DNA of 14,859 bases from HLUCCA09 sp039189975. GTDB taxonomy: Bacteria > Pseudomonadota > Alphaproteobacteria > Rhodobacterales > Rhodobacteraceae. The position numbers and the translations under genes are program-made. The notes below the pieces were generated by a model, which was not told where the DNA came from, did no database searches, and worked only from the letters and a program-made list of their open reading frames with translations. Location of the stretch: assembly GCA_039189975.1 (NCBI GenBank), contig JBCCYI010000108.1:1-14859 (forward strand), written 5' to 3'. The number at the start of each line of letters is the position of its first letter. Within the stretch, counting starts at the first letter, position 1. This document shows, one piece after another, positions 1 to 8,104 of this stretch.

Positions 1-934
1 AGCCGGAGAAAAGCGCGCGGAAACCGGGGTCGTCCAACGCCAGCAATTCGGCCAAACGAGGCGCGACCAGTTCGGCGCGCGGGAGGAATTCACGCGCCGA
101 GTGCGCGGCTTGTGCAAATTTGTTCCAAGGGCACACGGCCAGACAATCATCGCAGCCGTAGATCCGATTGCCCATCGAGGCGCGCAAGTCCTCCGGCACG
201 GGGCCGCGATGCTCAATCGTCAGGTAGCTTATGCAGCGTCGAGCATCGAGTTGGAACGGCGCGGGAAAAGCCTTCGTCGGGCAGATGTCGAGACAGGCGC
301 GGCACGACCCGCAACGCTCCGGCTCCGGCGTGTCCTCGGCCAGATGCGCTGTCGTAAAGATGCACCCCAAAAAGAACCAATTGCCCAGGTCGCGCCCCAG
401 CAGGTTGGTATGTTTGCCTTGCCAGCCCAGCCCGGCCGCCTGCCCCAACGCCTTCTCGGACACCGGTGCGGTGTCCACAAAGACCTTCACGTCGCAATCC
501 GCCTCCGCAACGAGCCACCGCGCGACGCGCTTGAGCCGCTTCTTGACCACATCATGGTAATCCCGGCCACGGGCATAGACAGAAATCGTTGCGCGCTCGC
601 GGGCGTCCAGAGACGCGAGAGGTTCGCCCTCGGGCGTGTAGGGCTCGGCCAGCATCACGATGGAACGGGCCTCCGGCCAGAGCTGCGCAGGATCGCCGCG
701 CCATGCCATGCGCTCGGCCATCCAGCCCATCTGACCATGATAGCCCTGGGCCACGAAATGAGCCAGACGCGCAGGCACCTGTGGCACAGACCCCGGCCTG
801 CAGATCCCGACGCGCGAGAAGCCCTCGGCCAGGGCCCGACGCACCAGCGCCGCCTTCAGGCCATCCGCCGCGGTGTCGGACCGATCGTCAAGCGCGTCTA
901 AGGGCGAGACAGGGGAGGGATCAACGGGCACCAT
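1..934 (-). CDS. queG: Epoxyqueuosine reductase QueG, 3' end cut by window edge
   Basis: Cobalamin-dependent iron-sulfur enzyme that reduces epoxyqueuosine to queuosine at tRNA position 34, the last step of queuosine synthesis (family knowledge), in the cytoplasm. The minus-strand translation gives 311 residues with no stop, so roughly 40 or more C-terminal residues lie outside the window. Visible marks are VDTAPVSEK with the conserved Asp at 154, then AGLGWQGKHTNLLG (167-180). A first 4Fe-4S ligand set is C208, C211, C214 and C218 (CGSCRACLDICP). A second set is C234 plus C261, C264 and C268 (CDDCLAVCPWNK). The start chosen is the ATG at 934. A weak AGG lies a few bases upstream, and the first 25 or so residues are longer than usual before the typical LKAALVRRALAEGF start, so an internal start is possible. 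The upstream lipoprotein gene ends 39 bases away on the same strand. The identity is near certain; the exact start is less so. Confidence 0.93.
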   Translation of the reverse strand, partial: MVPVDPSPVSPLDALDDRSDTAADGLKAALVRRALAEGFSRVGICRPGSVPQVPARLAHFVAQGYHGQMGWMAERMAWRGDPAQLWPEARSIVMLAEPYTPEGEPLASLDARERATISVYARGRDYHDVVKKRLKRVARWLVAEADCDVKVFVDTAPVSEKALGQAAGLGWQGKHTNLLGRDLGNWFFLGCIFTTAHLAEDTPEPERCGSCRACLDICPTKAFPAPFQLDARRCISYLTIEHRGPVPEDLRASMGNRIYGCDDCLAVCPWNKFAQAAHSAREFLPRAELVAPRLAELLALDDPGFRALFSG

Positions 935-973
935 GGCACACCTGACTGGGCGCCATGGGCCCGCGGCGCGGCT

Positions 974-1255
974 TCAGAGAAAGCCCTCGTTGGACAGGGA
1001 TTGAATCTGCACGTTGCCCGCCAGATCCACGACACACAGCCAAGGCGCGGCTTCTTCACCGACGGTCATGCGCACGATCGAGTTCAGTTCCTGCGCCTCG
1101 GAGCTGGTGACATTGACCGTGGGATTGTTCGTCTCAAACATCACTTCGGTCCGGCAGGCGGCCTGTGCCTCCTGCGAGGCGGGCGGAGGCGGCTCGGGCA
1201 CGCAGGCGCCAAGAACGATCAGGCCGACGAACGCGGCCGGGATCACAGGTTTCAT
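974..1255 (-). CDS. Small putative lipoprotein of unknown function
   Basis: A 93-residue protein that I do not recognise as a named family. The N-terminus has a short lipoprotein signal, with a hydrophobic stretch of about residues 5-17 and the lipobox LGAC, which would lipidate C18. A proline-rich linker follows (EPEPPPPAS starting near 20). The mature part has two more cysteines, C34 and one in APWLCVVD, which could form a disulfide in the periplasm. The C-terminus APWLCVVDLAGNVQ resembles small envelope proteins I associate with Rhodobacteraceae, but this is only an impression. The ATG at 1255 was chosen over a longer upstream reading (to 1447) because AAGGAG (minus strand, 1266-1271) sits 10 bases before it and the signal peptide begins exactly there. 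It lies between the FzlA-like gene (213 bases upstream) and queG (39 bases downstream), all on one strand. Confidence 0.75.
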   Translation of the reverse strand: MKPVIPAAFVGLIVLGACVPEPPPPASQEAQAACRTEVMFETNNPTVNVTSSEAQELNSIVRMTVGEEAAPWLCVVDLAGNVQIQSLSNEGFL

Positions 1256-1425
1256 AGCAATCTTTCTCCTTCCAAAGGCGCCGGGGCGAATCCGGCCACG
1301 GGCTGAGCTTACCGGAGGACACGCAGGTTGGTGTAGGTCAAATCCCGCAAGCAGCTCTCTGCGCACATGGGCCGCTGCAGCGAACAACGTTGGGAGCGCG
1401 CCGAGACGGGCGGAGATTGTACGAC

Positions 1426-1462
1426 GCGCCGCTGCGATCTGAGGCACGCGGGGCCGCGGCGC
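1426..1462 (-). other. GC-rich inverted repeat downstream of the FzlA-like gene
   Basis: GCGCCGC at 1426-1432 and its exact complement GCGGCGC at 1456-1462 could form a 7-bp stem with a 23-base loop, a few bases past the stop codon of the gene ending at 1469. No run of T follows the stem on the minus strand, so it is not a standard intrinsic terminator. It may be a partial terminator, an mRNA 3'-end stabiliser, or chance in GC-rich DNA. The rest of the 213-base gap (1256-1468) holds the ribosome binding site of the lipoprotein gene. A TTGACC (minus strand, 1336-1341) looks like a -35 box, but no convincing -10 lies at the right distance. Confidence 0.25.
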
Positions 1463-1468
1463 AGGGCA

Positions 1469-2134
1469 TCAAAAGTCGAGATCGGCGTAATGCGAAGGTG
1501 GCGGAAAGCCAGGCACCTGGTCGGCAAGGATATTGCGAAAGGCCGGGCGCGACTTGATCTTGGCGTACCAGTCCTTGACGTTCTCCGAACGGTGCCAGTC
1601 GACGTCGGAAATGTAGTCGAGCGCGGAGAGATGCGCGGCGGCGGCGAAATCCGCCAGCGTCATTGCATCACCCGCCAACCAGCGCCGCTGATCCAACAGC
1701 CAGTGCATGTAGTCGAGGTGATACTTGATCGCCTTTGCCCCCGCTTTGACGTTCTTGCTCTCGGGAAACCCTTGTTTGGTGATCTTCTTGTTCACCCGCT
1801 CGTAAAGCAGGTTTGCGGTCACCTCGTGGTGAAACTTGTCGTCGAACCAACTGCACAGACGCCGGACCTCATAGCGCGCCGCTGGGTCGGCGGGCATAAG
1901 ACACGGCTCGGGGACCGTTTCCTCCAGAAACTCGCAGATGGCCTGGCTTTCGGCCATGGTTGCCCCGTTCATGCGCAGGATCGGCACCTTGCCCGCTGGA
2001 TTGCGACGCAGGAAGTCCGGCTCGCGCTCCCAATAGCGCTCTTCGACGAGTTCGACCTCCACGCGTTTTTCCCCGAGCACGAGGCGCACCTTGCGGCAAA
2101 ACGGTGAGAGCGGCACGTGGTAGAGGCGGTTCAT
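1469..2134 (-). CDS. fzlA: GST-fold protein, probable FtsZ-binding division regulator FzlA
   Basis: A 221-residue protein with the glutathione S-transferase fold. The N-terminal thioredoxin-like domain (about 1-76) has SPFCRKVRL at 10-18, the cis-proline motif GKVPIL (P51) and AESQAICEFLEE at 61-72. The helical C-terminal domain has the N-capping region MTLADFAAAAHLSALDY (158-174). The tail VPGFPPPSHYADLDF and the HYHVPLSP-like start match what I recall of alphaproteobacterial FzlA. FzlA is a GST relative that binds FtsZ filaments and promotes constriction instead of acting as a classical transferase (established for Caulobacter). The ATG at 2134 was chosen because GGAAGGGA lies just upstream and the fold begins there; an upstream in-frame start (2191) would overlap the end of mtgA. 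It follows mtgA by 53 bases, which fits a wall or division role. The alternative is an ordinary GST of unknown substrate. Confidence 0.75.
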   Translation of the reverse strand: MNRLYHVPLSPFCRKVRLVLGEKRVEVELVEERYWEREPDFLRRNPAGKVPILRMNGATMAESQAICEFLEETVPEPCLMPADPAARYEVRRLCSWFDDKFHHEVTANLLYERVNKKITKQGFPESKNVKAGAKAIKYHLDYMHWLLDQRRWLAGDAMTLADFAAAAHLSALDYISDVDWHRSENVKDWYAKIKSRPAFRNILADQVPGFPPPSHYADLDF

Positions 2135-2187
2135 CGGTCCCTTCCGGCTGTCTGTGCCCTTCCTCTTGCAGGCTCGGGCGGGGCATT

Positions 2188-2964
2188 TCAATCTTCAAAG
2201 CAGGCCGCCCGTCCGTCTGCCGCAATCGTGGCCGCGCCGTCGCGGATCGACGCGGCACGGCGCTGAAGCCAGGCGGAGGGATCGGCGGCATCCCGCGCCT
2301 TCGGGCTCGGCAGAACACCGGCGAGCCGCGCGGCCTGGGTCGGTGACAGCTCCGCGGCCGGAATATTGAAGTAGTGCTGCGCAGCGGCTTCAACACCAAA
2401 GACCCCTTCGTCGAACTCTGCGACGTTGAGGTAGACCTCAAGGATGCGGCGCTTGCTCCACACAAGCTCCACTGCGGGGGTCAGCGCCGCTTCGATGGCC
2501 TTGCGGACCCAGCTGCGCCCCTGCCAGAGGTAAACGTTCTTGACTGTCTGCTGGCTGATGGTCGAGGCGCCCCTCTGTGCCCCGTCGTCGAGCGCGCTTC
2601 GGATGGCATCCATGTCGAAGCCCCAGTGCAAGCAATAGTTTGCATCTTCCGCTGCCACCGCAGCGCGCGCCATGACCGGCGCGATGTCCTCCATCGGGAC
2701 CCAGATGCGCTCGATCTGTCCTAACCGCCTTTTTTCACTCCACATCGTGTGTGTGAGCGCCGGGTTGACGACAGCGAAAAGGACGATGCCCAGCGCTGCG
2801 AGACCAAGTGGCGCCACCACGATCCAACGAAACAGCCGCCGAACCAGAGCCGCCGCCCGCGAAAGCGAGCTCCTGGGCGCCGAAGCTTTGCTTCGGCGCG
2901 GCAGCGCGCCTGTCACCCGTGCGCCCTTCCCGGTGCGCTTGCCCTTTTTTGCTCGCTTTGCCAC
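2188..2964 (-). CDS. mtgA: Monofunctional biosynthetic peptidoglycan transglycosylase MtgA
   Basis: A 258-residue GT51 glycosyltransferase that polymerises lipid II into glycan strands at the periplasmic face of the inner membrane, without a transpeptidase domain. A very basic cytoplasmic N-terminus (about 1-43) precedes one membrane helix (about 45-66). The catalytic motif is AAEDANYCLHWGFD with E106. RGASTISQQTVKN (131-143) and the second acidic site ILEVYLNVAEF (E176) follow, then GVFGVEAAAQHYF. The position usually occupied by Gly after AEF is Asp (D185). The reading frame has a TAA four codons before the GTG at 2964, so GTG is the first possible start; only a weak purine stretch precedes it. 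The length is slightly above the usual 220-245 residues because of the basic leader. The gene lies 125 bases downstream of gltB and 53 bases before the FzlA-like gene. Confidence 0.93.
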   Translation of the reverse strand: MAKRAKKGKRTGKGARVTGALPRRSKASAPRSSLSRAAALVRRLFRWIVVAPLGLAALGIVLFAVVNPALTHTMWSEKRRLGQIERIWVPMEDIAPVMARAAVAAEDANYCLHWGFDMDAIRSALDDGAQRGASTISQQTVKNVYLWQGRSWVRKAIEAALTPAVELVWSKRRILEVYLNVAEFDEGVFGVEAAAQHYFNIPAAELSPTQAARLAGVLPSPKARDAADPSAWLQRRAASIRDGAATIAADGRAACFED

Positions 2965-2970
2965 GCTGCA

Positions 2971-2999
2971 TCTTTAGCCATACGCCAGCGCCGTCCCAA
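2971..2999 (-). promoter_or_regulatory. Candidate promoter for mtgA
   Basis: Reading the minus strand, TTGGGA (2994-2999) and TAAAGA (2971-2976) are separated by exactly 17 bases, a fair match to a sigma-70 type promoter. The predicted start of transcription would fall about at the GTG start codon of mtgA, implying a leaderless or nearly leaderless mRNA. This would explain the lack of a good ribosome binding site. It rests on pattern matching only. Confidence 0.3.
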
Positions 3000-3020
3000 T
3001 GAAAAAGGGACTAAACCGGC

Positions 3021-3071
3021 GCGCGGTGTTGCCTTCTTTCCAGCGCGACGACGCCCGAGCAACACACGCGC
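3021..3071 (-). terminator. Long stem-loop after gltB, possible terminator
   Basis: GCGCGGTGTTGC at 3021-3032 pairs with GCAACAC (3059-3065) and CGCGC (3067-3071), with one bulged A at 3066. This gives a 12-bp stem around a 26-base loop, about 20 bases after the gltB stop. On the minus strand a TTTTT run (3002-3006) follows only about 14 bases beyond the stem, farther than in a classic intrinsic terminator. It may terminate or attenuate the glt operon transcript, or protect its 3' end, before mtgA. Confidence 0.35.
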
Positions 3072-3089
3072 ACTTGGGCCGGGATGGCT

Positions 3090-6000
3090 CTACTCTGCGG
3101 GCATCGCAGTGTCCTCAGCCCCCAGCGGATGCGGCAGCTTGCCGAGCATCTCCTTGGGGCACACTTGGAGGAAGTTGCCGCGTTCTAGATCCCAGTTCTG
3201 AAGGATGTCGCGGGCCAGGCGGCTCCCCGTCTCTGACGCATGACGCTCGATGAGGCCTTTCAGTTCGGCCTCCCAATAGGGATTCGAAACGGGGCAAGTT
3301 ACAAGAGTTTCGAGATTCATCATGTCAGACACAGCGCCGCGCGGATCGTGCAGATAGGCCATACCGCCGGTCATGCCCGCTCCGAAGTTTGCGCCGACAG
3401 GGCCGAGGATCACCGCGATGCCGCCGGTCATGTACTCGCACCCGTTCGAGCCGCAACCCTCCACGACGACGCGCGCGCCGGAGTTGCGCACCGCAAAGCG
3501 CTCCCCGGCCCGGCCGGCGGCAAAGAGGTAGCCGTCGGTCGCGCCGTAGAGCACGGTGTTGCCGATGATGACGTTGTCGCGCGCCGCGAGCGGGGAGGCC
3601 ATCGGCGGACGCACGACAATCGTGCCGCCCGAAAGGCCCTTGCCGACGTAGTCATTGGCGTCGCCCGACACCTCCAGCTTCAGCCCCGGCGCCGCGAAGG
3701 CCCCGAGCGACTGGCCCGCCGAGCCGGTGAGCTTGACGTGCAGATGGTCGGGCTGGAGCGGGTTGCGCATGCCGAAGCGCTGGACGATGTGGCTCGACGT
3801 GCGCGTGCCGATCGTCCGCAGGGTGTTCTGCACCGCGTAGCTCAGCTGCATCTTCTCGCCGTCCTGCAGGAAGCGCGCGGCGTCCTTGACGATCTCGGCA
3901 TCGAGCGTATCCGGCACCTTATTGCGCGGCTTGTCCCGATTGTAGGTGATCTCGGCCGCGCCATCGACGGTGATGAGCATCGGGTTGAGGTCAAGATCGT
4001 CTAGATGCGCCGAGCCCCGGCTCACCTGCATCAGCAGATCCGCGCGTCCGATTACCTCGTCGAGCGACCGGGCACCGATCTGGGCCAGGATCTCGCGCAC
4101 CTCGGTGGCATAGAAGGTGATGAGATTCACCACCTTGTCGGCGTTGCCGGTGAACTTCGCGCGGAGGCGCTCGTCCTGCGTGCAGACGCCGACCGGGCAG
4201 GTGTTGGACTGGCACTGACGCACCATGATGCAGCCCATCCCGATGAGCGCGGCGGTGCCGATGCCGTATTCCTCGGCCCCCATCATCGCCGCCATGACGA
4301 TGTCGCGCCCCGTGCGGAGCCCGCCATCGGTGCGCAGCGTCACCCGCTCGCGCAGCTTGTTCATGGCGAGCACCTGGTGGGCCTCGGTCAGGCCCATCTC
4401 CCACGGCAGGCCAGCGTGCTTGATCGACGTCGCGGGGGACGCGCCCGTCCCGCCGTTATGGCCCGAGATCAGGATCACATCCGCCTCGGCCTTGGCCACG
4501 CCCGCCGCGATCGTTCCGACACCGGACGAAGCCACGAGCTTCACCGTCACCTTGGCGCGCGGGTTGATCTGCTTGAGGTCATAGATCAGCTGCGCGAGGT
4601 CTTCGATCGAGTAAATGTCGTGGTGCGGCGGCGGGGAAATGAGCGTCACGCCGGGCGTTGAGTGCCGCAGGCGCGCGATCAACTCGGTCACCTTCATGCC
4701 GGGAAGCTGGCCCCCCTCACCGGGCTTGGCGCCCTGGGCGACCTTGATCTCCAGCTCCTCGCAATGGTTGAGGTATTCCGCCGTCACCCCAAAGCGGCCC
4801 GACGCGACCTGCTTGATCTTCGCCGACGGATTGTCGCCGTTGGGCTCGGGCACGAAATGCGCCGGGTCCTCGCCGCCCTCGCCGCTATCCGACTTCGCGC
4901 CGATGCGGTTCATGGCGACGTTGAGCGTTTTGTGCGCTTCGGGGCTGAGCGCGCCGAGCGACATCCCAGGCGTCACGAAGCGCTTGCGGATCGAGGTGAT
5001 GCTCTCCACCTCCTCGATGGGCACAGGCTTGCCGAGCGGCTTGAAGTCCATCAGGTCGCGCAGGTGGATTGGCGGGTTCGCCCGCATCTTGGCGCTGAAC
5101 TGCTTCCACATCTCGTAGGACGCGCGGTCACACGCGGCCTGCAGCAGGTGCATGGAGGTCGCTTCCCACGCGTGCGTCTCGCCCGAGCGCCGCGCCTTGT
5201 AGAAACCGCCGATGGGCAACACGTCGGAGGCGCCGCGCCAGCCACGGGCATGCACTTCCTCGACCTTTTTCTGGATGCCCGCGATGCCGATACCGGAGAT
5301 GCGGGAGATCATGCCCGGGAAGTACTCCGCCACCATCGCGCGAGAGAGGCCCACGGCCTCGAAGTTGAGCCCGCCACGGTAGGAGGAGATCACCGAGATC
5401 CCCATCTTCGACATGATCTTGAGGAGTCCTGCATCGACGGCTTTGCGGAACCGTGCGACGGCCTCCGTCAGCGGGCCGTCGAGCAGGCCGCGCTCGATCC
5501 GGTCGGCGAGGCTGTCTTCGGCGAGATAGGCGTTCACCGTCGTCGCACCGCAGCCGATCAGGACGGCGAAGTAATGCGGGTCGATACACTCGGCAGAGCG
5601 CACGTTGAGCGAGCAGAAGGTGCGCAAACCCTTCTGTGTCAGCCAGCTATGCACAGCGGATGTCGCCAGGATCATCGGCATGGCCACCCTGGTGTCACTT
5701 TGATGCTGGTCGGTCAGCACGATATGACCCGCGCCCGAGCGCACGGCCTCTTCCGCTTCGGCCCGAATCCGCTCCAGCCCCTCGCGGAGCGCGCTGGGGC
5801 CCTCGCCCGCTGGGAACGTGCAGTCCAGCTCTGCTCCCGGTGCACCGAAATTCTCGACGAGCTTGTCGAACTGCGCGTTACCGACAAAGGGGCTGTCGAG
5901 CACGATGATCTCGGTCTGTGCGCTGCTCTCGTCGAGCACGTTCTTAAGGTTGCCGAACCGCGTCTTGAGGCTCATCACCCGGTATTCGCGCAAAGAGTCG

Positions 6001-7628
6001 ATGGGCGGGTTCGTCACCTGGCTGAAATTCTGCCGGAAGAAGTGGCTGAGCGGGCGGTACTTTTCGGAGAGCACGGCCGACGGCGTGTCGTCCCCCATGG
6101 AGGCGAGCACTTCCTTGCCGTCCTCGGCCATGGGCGCCAGCACCTGCTCGAGCTCTTCGAGCGAGTAGCCCGCCGCGATCTGCCGCTTGCGGAGCTCCGG
6201 CCCGGAGAAGAGCGGCTTTTCGGTCGCCTCCGCCAACACATCGTCGAGTTCGGCGATTTTGCCGACCCAGTCGCCAAAGGGCTGCGCGGCGGCCAGACGG
6301 TCCTTGATCTCGACGTCGTGGTAGAGCTTACCCTCTTCCATATCGACAGCGATCATCTGGCCGGGGCCGAGCGCCCCCTTCTCGACCACGGTCGCTTCGT
6401 CCGTCGGCACCATGCCGACCTCGGAGCCCGCAATCAGCAGCCCGTCGCCCGTCACGACGTAGCGCATCGGGCGCAGGCCGTTCCGGTCGAGCCCGCCGCA
6501 GACCCAGCGGCCGTCGGTCATCGCCAAAGCGGCCGGGCCGTCCCACGGCTCCATCACCGAGTTGACGTAGGAATACATGTCGCGCCAGGCCTGCGGCAGC
6601 TCCACCGCCTGCTTCGACCAGCTTTCGGGCACGAGCATCGTCTTGGCCATCGGCGCATTGCGTCCCGCGCGCACGAGCACCTCGAACACCGCGTCGAGCG
6701 CGGCGCTGTCTGACGAGCCCTGCGCGATCACCGGCTTGATGTCGTCCGCCATGTCGCCGAAGGCGCCCGAGGTCATGCGGATCTCGTGGCTCTTCATCCA
6801 GTTGGTGTTGCCCTTCAGCGTGTTGATCTCGCCGTTATGGGCGAGCATGCGGAAGGGCTGCGCAAGCCACCATTGCGGGAACGTGTTCGTCGAATAGCGC
6901 TGGTGGTAGATCGCGAATGCGCTCTCGAACCGCGCGTCCTTGAGGTCGGGATAAAACTCCGCGACATCCTGGGCGAGGAACATACCCTTGTAAATGATAG
7001 ACCGGCAGGACAGCGAGCAGACGTAAAAGTCCGGCACGCGCGCGGCGACGGCGGCTTTCTCGATCCGGCGGCGAATGACATAAAGCTCACGCTCGAAGGT
7101 CTCTTCATCGACGCCCTTGGCATTCGAGATAATGATCTGTTCGATCTCGGGCCGCGTCGCATTGGCTTTCTCCCCGAGGACGGCCACATCCACCGGCACG
7201 TGACGCCAGCCATAGATATAGTAGCCCATGCGGAGAACTTCGGTCTCTACGATGGTGCGCGCCGTCTCCTGCGCGCCAAAGTCGACGCGGGGAAGAAAGA
7301 TCTGACCGACGGCGATGCGATGATCCATGTCGGGCTCATGGCCGGTGCGGCGGATCTGGTCATAGAAGAACGGGACCGGGATCTCGACATGGATGCCCGC
7401 GCCATCGCCGGTCTTGCCGTCAGCATCGACGGCGCCGCGGTGCCAGACGGCCTTCAGCGCTGCGATCCCGTCCTCGACGACTTTGCGGGATTTCTTGCCA
7501 TCCAGCGATACGACCAAACCCACGCCGCACGAGCTGTGCTCGTCGGCCTCACGGAACATGCCGTTCTCTTCCAGCCAGCGGCGCTTTTCGGCCTCCGCTT
7601 GAGCCCAGGCTGCATCATAGGTCGTCAT
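3090..7628 (-). CDS. gltB: Glutamate synthase (NADPH) large (alpha) subunit
   Basis: A 1512-residue protein, the usual family length. It hydrolyses glutamine at its N-terminal amidotransferase domain and channels the ammonia to a flavin site, where 2-oxoglutarate is converted to glutamate; electrons come from the GltD subunit. Residue C34 (HSSCGVGLVV) is the expected class II amidotransferase nucleophile, exposed after removal of a 33-residue propeptide. A central domain follows, then the FMN synthase domain (about 800-1200) with SGHNGGTGASP. The 3Fe-4S ligands are C1133, C1139 and C1144 (CIMVRQCQSNTCPVG, spacing X5 and X4). The C-terminal beta-helix of GXGXG repeats (about 1250-1450) includes GCGSNGCEYMTGG. 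The ATG at 7628 has a GAGGGGGA site upstream and overlaps the stop of the preceding GFA gene as ATGA, indicating translational coupling. It is the last gene of the gltD operon. Confidence 0.98.
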   Translation of the reverse strand: MTTYDAAWAQAEAEKRRWLEENGMFREADEHSSCGVGLVVSLDGKKSRKVVEDGIAALKAVWHRGAVDADGKTGDGAGIHVEIPVPFFYDQIRRTGHEPDMDHRIAVGQIFLPRVDFGAQETARTIVETEVLRMGYYIYGWRHVPVDVAVLGEKANATRPEIEQIIISNAKGVDEETFERELYVIRRRIEKAAVAARVPDFYVCSLSCRSIIYKGMFLAQDVAEFYPDLKDARFESAFAIYHQRYSTNTFPQWWLAQPFRMLAHNGEINTLKGNTNWMKSHEIRMTSGAFGDMADDIKPVIAQGSSDSAALDAVFEVLVRAGRNAPMAKTMLVPESWSKQAVELPQAWRDMYSYVNSVMEPWDGPAALAMTDGRWVCGGLDRNGLRPMRYVVTGDGLLIAGSEVGMVPTDEATVVEKGALGPGQMIAVDMEEGKLYHDVEIKDRLAAAQPFGDWVGKIAELDDVLAEATEKPLFSGPELRKRQIAAGYSLEELEQVLAPMAEDGKEVLASMGDDTPSAVLSEKYRPLSHFFRQNFSQVTNPPIDSLREYRVMSLKTRFGNLKNVLDESSAQTEIIVLDSPFVGNAQFDKLVENFGAPGAELDCTFPAGEGPSALREGLERIRAEAEEAVRSGAGHIVLTDQHQSDTRVAMPMILATSAVHSWLTQKGLRTFCSLNVRSAECIDPHYFAVLIGCGATTVNAYLAEDSLADRIERGLLDGPLTEAVARFRKAVDAGLLKIMSKMGISVISSYRGGLNFEAVGLSRAMVAEYFPGMISRISGIGIAGIQKKVEEVHARGWRGASDVLPIGGFYKARRSGETHAWEATSMHLLQAACDRASYEMWKQFSAKMRANPPIHLRDLMDFKPLGKPVPIEEVESITSIRKRFVTPGMSLGALSPEAHKTLNVAMNRIGAKSDSGEGGEDPAHFVPEPNGDNPSAKIKQVASGRFGVTAEYLNHCEELEIKVAQGAKPGEGGQLPGMKVTELIARLRHSTPGVTLISPPPHHDIYSIEDLAQLIYDLKQINPRAKVTVKLVASSGVGTIAAGVAKAEADVILISGHNGGTGASPATSIKHAGLPWEMGLTEAHQVLAMNKLRERVTLRTDGGLRTGRDIVMAAMMGAEEYGIGTAALIGMGCIMVRQCQSNTCPVGVCTQDERLRAKFTGNADKVVNLITFYATEVREILAQIGARSLDEVIGRADLLMQVSRGSAHLDDLDLNPMLITVDGAAEITYNRDKPRNKVPDTLDAEIVKDAARFLQDGEKMQLSYAVQNTLRTIGTRTSSHIVQRFGMRNPLQPDHLHVKLTGSAGQSLGAFAAPGLKLEVSGDANDYVGKGLSGGTIVVRPPMASPLAARDNVIIGNTVLYGATDGYLFAAGRAGERFAVRNSGARVVVEGCGSNGCEYMTGGIAVILGPVGANFGAGMTGGMAYLHDPRGAVSDMMNLETLVTCPVSNPYWEAELKGLIERHASETGSRLARDILQNWDLERGNFLQVCPKEMLGKLPHPLGAEDTAMPAE

Positions 7629-8104
7629 GACAAGTCCCCCTCGATGTGGCGGTTTTTAGCTTCGTACACGGCGCGCGTCTGGCGCCGGTGATCGCCCGCG
7701 AGCGGCGCATAGGCCGGGGCGCGGTCGGTGTAGATCTCCGAGGTCAGCGGAAAATCGGCCGCTTCGTCAAAAAGCCCCGGCATCAGCTCGTAAGGCGCCG
7801 TCGGCGTATCGGTGTCACGCAGCCAAAGATGCGAGCCGCACGCGGCGCAAAACGCCCGCTCCGAGAACGGCGTAGAGCGATAGCGGTTGACCGGGCCAGA
7901 GACGATGACCGCTTCTGGCGCGGCCTCAAAGGCGCCCCACGCATAGCCGTTCCAGCGCTGGCACATCTTGCAATGGCAGACCCCCACCGTCGCAAGATGC
8001 GCACCCGCCACACGGACGGCGACCGCGCCGCACAGGCAGCGGCCCTCAAGGGTGCCATGGTCGCGATGCGTGTCACTTCTGGAGCTCGGGGCGGTCTCGC
8101 TCAT
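7625..8104 (-). CDS. GFA (CENP-V/GFA) family zinc-fold protein, intact copy
   Basis: A 159-residue member of the GFA family, named for glutathione-dependent formaldehyde-activating enzyme; most members have no proven activity. All expected zinc-binding cysteines are present: C23 and C25 (GRCLCGAV), C43, C45 and C48 (CHCKMCQRW), and C86 and C89 (FCAACGSHLW). The family YRST motif lies at 75-78. The C-terminal part EIYTDRAPAYAPLAGD is also typical. No signal peptide or membrane segment is seen, so it is probably cytoplasmic. The ATG at 8104 was chosen over an upstream extension because AGGGG lies about 8 bases before it and the domain begins soon after. Its ATG overlaps the stop of the upstream GFA-like ORF, and its own stop overlaps the gltB ATG, both as ATGA. 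It is therefore embedded in the glutamate synthase operon. Its role there is unknown; a link to nitrogen or one-carbon metabolism would be speculation. Confidence 0.9.
   Translation of the reverse strand: MSETAPSSRSDTHRDHGTLEGRCLCGAVAVRVAGAHLATVGVCHCKMCQRWNGYAWGAFEAAPEAVIVSGPVNRYRSTPFSERAFCAACGSHLWLRDTDTPTAPYELMPGLFDEAADFPLTSEIYTDRAPAYAPLAGDHRRQTRAVYEAKNRHIEGDLS

Noticed and set aside
101..901. A 266-codon plus-strand open frame at the left edge
   Set aside because: It is antisense to queG, whose minus-strand reading shows both 4Fe-4S motifs.
1336..1341. TTGACC as a promoter -35 box for the lipoprotein gene
   Set aside because: No acceptable -10 hexamer is found 16-19 bases downstream.
1256..1447. 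A longer start for the small lipoprotein
   Set aside because: It would bury the lipoprotein signal in the interior of the protein; the internal ATG has AAGGAG at proper distance.
4662..6713. A 683-codon plus-strand open frame
   Set aside because: It is fully antisense to gltB, whose protein has every expected catalytic and cluster residue. Its translation is rich in His, Arg and Ala with no family motif, a usual shadow in GC-rich DNA.
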